A DNA stretch of 64,000 nt. Source: Candidatus Bipolaricaulota bacterium (GTDB lineage: Bacteria; Bipolaricaulota; Bipolaricaulia; RBG-16-55-9; DRXL01). The position numbers were made by a program, and so were the translations under genes. Positions 60,597 through 64,000 of this stretch are shown here, piece by piece. The notes beneath the pieces were generated by a model. It was not told the origin of the DNA. It saw only the letters and a program-made list of their open reading frames with translations, and did no database searches. Positions within the stretch are counted from its first letter, which is position 1, and the number at the start of each line of letters is the position of its first letter. The stretch covers positions 44,259-108,258 of the forward strand of contig JANXAU010000040.1 in the NCBI GenBank assembly GCA_025061735.1, read 5' to 3'.

Positions 60597-60796
60597 GGTA
60601 TCTGCTCTATGCCTCGATATTCGGTTTCTTGGATCTCTTCAAAGGTGGATTCGCTCTGGCCTTTCAAAAGCCCATAGAGTGAGGAGAGTGGCTTGCCGTC
60701 CTGAGCGGATTGTGCTAGCTTCGCTCGCAGTATTTTCAACTCAAGCTCAAGGCTCTTCACTCGCGAGCCAAGCCAAGGAACTTGGATGTCTTTCAT
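60593..60796 (-). CDS. antitoxin paired with the module 2 PIN toxin
   Basis: 67 residues with a coiled central helix (VKSLELELKILRAKLAQSAQ) and an acidic C-terminus (STFEEIQETEYRGIEQIP) suited to wrap a toxin. The ATG at 60796 follows AGGAG; an upstream start at 60820 was rejected. A promoter (TTGGCT, 18 bases, TATGAT at 60827-60856) precedes it. Confidence 0.7.
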   Translation of the reverse strand: MKDIQVPWLGSRVKSLELELKILRAKLAQSAQDGKPLSSLYGLLKGQSESTFEEIQETEYRGIEQIP

Positions 60797-60826
60797 GGTT
60801 CTCACTCCTGCTGGCTTCAAACTCTT

Positions 60827-60856
60827 ATCATACTATCTTACAAGCTTGTCAGCCAA
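60827..60856 (-). promoter_or_regulatory. promoter of toxin/antitoxin module 2
   Basis: TTGGCT, an 18-base spacer and TATGAT on the minus strand, in the gap between the restriction gene and the antitoxin; about 30 bases of leader follow. Confidence 0.5.
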
Positions 60857-60888
60857 CTGATCAATGAGCGTTTTTTGAGGCAGATTGA

Positions 60889-61695
60889 TTATGGGTTAGA
60901 TCGCCCTTCCACCAAGGCAATTTCAGCTTCGGTCAGGCCGTAGAGTTTATAAACGATCTGGTCAATGAGCGCATCGGTCTTCTTCAGCTTCTCCTTAATG
61001 GGCAAGAGCGTGTTCAGTGTAGCTTGGTAATATTCGCCTAGCCGTTGGAGAAAATCAGGCGAGAGCCGCGCTCCCAGACGCCTCTCGTTCTCCCTCAGAA
61101 TCTGCCAAAGCTCATCGAGGGTCAGATGGGGTTCGTCTTTCTGATAGTCGCCGAGAAAGTTTTTCAGTTTCGTCTTGTTTGTGAGGGCTTCTAGGCCGAC
61201 CTTGCCGTCATTGGTCGGTCTGACTTGCAGCTCTGTTTCGAGCCAGTTTAGAAACTTCTTGATCTCGACTTGCTTGTGTTTGTTGAGTTCGATCATCTGC
61301 TCGGCGAGAAAGGCGAGAAAGTCGTGAACGACGTCGGAGTGTTCCAAGGGCTTGCCTTCAGCATCCAAGCCGGAGGGATCGTCATCAGTAAGCGCCTGGG
61401 CCTCAGCTTGCTCTTTTGTCAGATAGCCTTTGGTAATGGCTTCTTTGACGGGAACAGAACGCGTGAATGCAAGGAAGTTGCCAGCGCCATCTTTAGGAAG
61501 ACAATTCTCGATCACATTCAGAATCTGGTCAGGTTGCTCTAGGCTTTGCATGTACAGCTTTTTGAGTCTTTTGAATAACTGTCGGCGCTTCGGCGCGGTC
61601 GTAGCGAAGAAGATGCGTCGAATGGGGGTGAAATCTGCATAATCAGGGCGATAGTGCATTGTACGAACGGCTTTATTGAAAATGAAGTGATACAC
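60889..61695 (-). pseudogene. C-terminal piece of the restriction-modification gene, beyond an in-frame amber codon
   Basis: 268 residues in the same frame as the gene upstream, separated from it only by TAG-TAT (amber at 61699-61701). YHFIFNKAVRTMHYRPDYAD continues the TaqI-type C-terminal recognition domain seen in the upstream part (LLGLLNSKLIS), so this was one protein. The rest (coiled, with DFLAFLAEQMIELNKHKQ) is the normal tail of such enzymes. A GTG two codons after the amber could restart translation, but there is no ribosome site. Confidence 0.8.
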
Positions 61696-61698
61696 ATA

Positions 61699-64000
61699 CT
61701 ATGATATGAGCTTTGAGTTCAACAAGCCTAGCAAAAAGCTATCTAAAATCTTGCTGCTTGTGTTAGTAAAATTAATAACCGTCTCGTGAGTGATTGTTCC
61801 CGCTTGAGCTAAGGTTGCCATAAGAATAATATGATCCTTGGGGGAGAAGACATGAGCCACAATATCTTGGGCTACTATTCTTTTGTGGTCATGCTCCTGA
61901 TAATCTCTCTCAGAGGGTATATTGGAAGGGACATACCAAATGTCCTCGGTTTCCTCATAGCGAGCTAAGGATTGGCCTTTTAATATCTTAGGCCCGACTG
62001 CTTCTTTAGAAAGCTCTTTCGTTATACCCCCTATACCTGCCCAAATTCTGACATAGTGTGACAAGTTTTTCGACATGGATTCTACTTTTTGTGCTAACCG
62101 ACGCAATTTTCCAAAACGATATACGGGAAGGAGTCTCGAAGTGAATTCTAATCTGTTGACTTTCTCAATATCGGCTAGCTCCGATTCCTTTATAACTGCA
62201 ATGCTGACAAACTCCCTCGGAGGAGCTTTAGCAGCAATCAGCACTACTTGCTCAAGAAGAACTTCTTCAAAAGCTTTACTCACATCACCAATATGAGATA
62301 ATTGTTGGGATAGAATAAACTCTCGTATGTCACTCCACGAAGTTATATAGCTGAAGGGCTTGGGTACTATGAATCCCCAGTAACCACCAGTATTCATAAG
62401 CTTAAAGCTTTGCTCTGTAAACATTGCTGCAGTGTCCCCACTGTTAGTGTATTCTAAGACCTCACGGATGTAATCCTTGTCTTCAGGGGATAACATCTTT
62501 TTTGATCCATACGGTGGATTTCCGATCACCGCATCGAACCCCGGATTTGCGCGCGGCCCACGCTCAGTGTACCAAACTTCAGGAAACTCTAACTTCCAAT
62601 GGAAAAATCTCTTCTGACGCGCGATCTCCAGGGCTTGATCAAGCAAGGAGTGAATCTCAGGACTCTTCCATTCTTCTTGCGAGAGAGCTGTCTGCACCGC
62701 CACACGCTGATCTGTCGTAAGCTCCATAAAATGTTCCATCGCTAAAGAGGCGTCTAGTTTGCGCCGGAAAGGCTCTAACCAACTCTTGGCCTCATCAAAA
62801 AGCCGCTTACTCTCCAGCGTTTCAGCCAACGTCACATCTGTAAGCTGTCCTACAAGGACCATGTTACGCAACGCTTGCACGAACTCTCGATAGCGCGGCG
62901 AGCTTGCAGCGATCACATCTGAAACGTCGAAAACCCCAATTAGTGAATTACCGCACTTGAGATGGTGATCCAAGAACGAGAGCGGCGCACCGACAGTGAA
63001 GCTATGTAGCCAGAGCGAGACTTTCGCTAGCTCGACGGCCATCTCGTTGAGATCTACCCCATAAATGCAGCGTTTCATCACCATGCGCTTGATGATATGC
63101 TTGTCTTCTAATTTGCTCTCGTCAAGCTCTATGCCTTGCTGAGCTGCGCTTTCGTGAATCTTCTGACGCACTTCCTCAATCTGACGATAGAGCGGACTTT
63201 CGTACAGTTCATCGCCGAAATATTTTTTGCCGTTGTGATTCTCCAGCAAGCTGTTGATACGATCTGCTAAGAAATCTACGGCGGCAACCAAGAAGTGCCC
63301 GCTGCCCATTGCAGGATCGAGGACTTTCAGCTCTAATACTCGCATGGCGGGATCGTGCTTATCAGCTAACTCGACAGTCTTCGCACGAGCGCTGAGATTT
63401 CTATTCGCTTTCAGCTCTTCACGCTTACGCTCAAATTCTTCTTCGATGCGCTGGACGAGCGGCTCCAGCGTGTTCTCGACGATGTACTGCACGATATAGT
63501 CCGGTGTGTAGTAGCTGCCGGTGGCCTTGCGCTCAGATTTATCGTTGGTGATAAATAGATTGTCTTTTTTGATCTCAGCTAAAATTCTCTTTCTCTTTTG
63601 CTCAGCTTCCGCTTTGGGCAGATAGTGCTCTCCATCTTTATCTTTGACAACAACCAAGTCTTCTTGGGCAATGCGGAGCTTGAACTCCAAAAGCCCCTCA
63701 TAAATGCTCCCAAGCTGGCGCACACCCAAGTCACGATAGTTAATGCGCCGAGGGCGATTAGGGTCTTTATAATCGCGGCTCATCTGGTCGAGTGCAGGCG
63801 CAAGCCAGAAGTCAGAGATAGTGTATTGCTCCAAGAACGGATGTGCTTGCGGGTCGAATAGCCCGCCGTTATAAATAGGAACGTTGATCGAAGGATCCCC
63901 ATCGTTGATCATGTGAAAGAGCGTCTTGAGACGATCCCAGTAACTGGTCGCTCGCTGGCTGAAGTTATCTCTTTTGTCTATCCTGCGCTCAATCTCGTCG
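61699..64000 (-). CDS. type IIG-like (Eco57I/TaqI-type) restriction-modification methyltransferase, 5' end cut by window and truncated by an amber codon
   Basis: 766 residues are visible and the frame stays open to the window edge; the N-terminal nuclease part, if any, is outside. The N6-adenine methyltransferase motifs are VLDPAMGSGHFLVAAVD (motif I, about 215 residues from the window edge) and IGNPPYGSKK (motif IV, NPPY type). The preceding ATGSYYTPDYIVQYIVENTL is the standard approach. LLGLLNSKLIS ends at an amber codon where relatives have Trp (SWY). Sequence is AT-richer than the neighbours, as in acquired defence genes. Confidence 0.82.
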   Translation of the reverse strand, partial: DEIERRIDKRDNFSQRATSYWDRLKTLFHMINDGDPSINVPIYNGGLFDPQAHPFLEQYTISDFWLAPALDQMSRDYKDPNRPRRINYRDLGVRQLGSIYEGLLEFKLRIAQEDLVVVKDKDGEHYLPKAEAEQKRKRILAEIKKDNLFITNDKSERKATGSYYTPDYIVQYIVENTLEPLVQRIEEEFERKREELKANRNLSARAKTVELADKHDPAMRVLELKVLDPAMGSGHFLVAAVDFLADRINSLLENHNGKKYFGDELYESPLYRQIEEVRQKIHESAAQQGIELDESKLEDKHIIKRMVMKRCIYGVDLNEMAVELAKVSLWLHSFTVGAPLSFLDHHLKCGNSLIGVFDVSDVIAASSPRYREFVQALRNMVLVGQLTDVTLAETLESKRLFDEAKSWLEPFRRKLDASLAMEHFMELTTDQRVAVQTALSQEEWKSPEIHSLLDQALEIARQKRFFHWKLEFPEVWYTERGPRANPGFDAVIGNPPYGSKKMLSPEDKDYIREVLEYTNSGDTAAMFTEQSFKLMNTGGYWGFIVPKPFSYITSWSDIREFILSQQLSHIGDVSKAFEEVLLEQVVLIAAKAPPREFVSIAVIKESELADIEKVNRLEFTSRLLPVYRFGKLRRLAQKVESMSKNLSHYVRIWAGIGGITKELSKEAVGPKILKGQSLARYEETEDIWYVPSNIPSERDYQEHDHKRIVAQDIVAHVFSPKDHIILMATLAQAGTITHETVINFTNTSSKILDSFLLGLLNSKLIS

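Noticed and set aside
1-64000. CRISPR array, rRNA operon, insertion sequence or prophage
   Set aside because: No regularly spaced direct repeats with unique spacers, no rRNA-like conserved stretch and no transposase, integrase or phage structural motif was recognised on either strand.
1-64000. Over-representation of GATC and GCGATCGC-like words as a genome-wide signal
   Set aside because: GATC and GCGATC strings look frequent, but this could follow from codon use (GAT/ATC with GCG/CGC), and I cannot count them against a null model here.

Overview
The window is a densely packed bacterial chromosome segment of moderate to high GC content, with short intergenic gaps and many ATGA-type stop/start overlaps. 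The gene content suggests a free-living, probably thermophilic, deep-branching Gram-negative-type bacterium. It carries lipoproteins, beta-barrel outer-membrane-like proteins, a nitrite-reducing NrfHA respiratory module, NiFe-hydrogenase maturation genes with an archaeal-type HypA/HypB-ATPase pair, and an archaeal-style thiolase/DUF35/HMG-CoA-synthase-like cluster. A Bipolaricaulota (Acetothermia/OP1)-like or similar lineage would fit, but this is inference from gene content and no marker here proves it.

Layout. 1-9.4 kb: 3' part of a menC-like enolase-superfamily gene, recO, purD, hydrogenase maturation (two proteases, HypA, Mrp/MinD-type HypB), uridine phosphorylase, a cyclic-nucleotide-binding protein, a shortened UvrC and an M20 peptidase. 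9.4-18 kb: cold-shock protein with a long 5' leader, an anti-sigma-like membrane protein pair, FAH hydrolase, tRNA-Ala, then topA, a WD40 protein, an HMGCS-like protein, a DUF35 protein and a thiolase. 18-25 kb: secreted subtilase with a lipoprotein partner, a TGS GTPase and a tandem pair of M28 peptidases. 25-30.5 kb: HpaI-type aldolase, nrfA, nrfH and polA. 30.5-39.5 kb: outer-membrane and secreted proteins, yraN and potABC without potD. 39.5-52.4 kb: etfBA, tsaB, glutaredoxin, S9 peptidase, MFS, lepB, a PPC-domain protein, nadE, mutS and coaX.

52.4-59.5 kb is the most unusual housekeeping stretch. A manganese-type ABC transporter has its permease fused to a complete DtxR/MntR-like regulator. 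It is followed by a lipoprotein cupredoxin, a separate MntR, a 43-residue ultra-acidic protein with its own promoter, and alaS. A palindrome over the transporter promoter is a candidate MntR site. 59.5-64 kb is an accessory defence island: two tandem PIN-type toxin/antitoxin pairs and a type IIG-like restriction-modification gene that carries an in-frame amber codon and runs off the window. A 32-bp copy of the alaS promoter flanks the first toxin/antitoxin pair.

Two genome-style signals recur. Many housekeeping genes have a -10 hexamer only 6-11 bases before the start codon (leaderless transcription), and four copies of a C-rich palindromic repeat (CCCTCACCC/GGGTGAGGG arms) sit at gene ends, one of them having become the last 21 codons of the menC-like gene. 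Most genes look ordinary and intact. The clear exceptions are UvrC (no C-terminal helix-hairpin-helix region), the HMGCS-like protein (catalytic triad not visible) and the interrupted restriction enzyme. No CRISPR array, insertion sequence, rRNA or prophage was seen, and no gene-free stretch exceeds about 300 bases.
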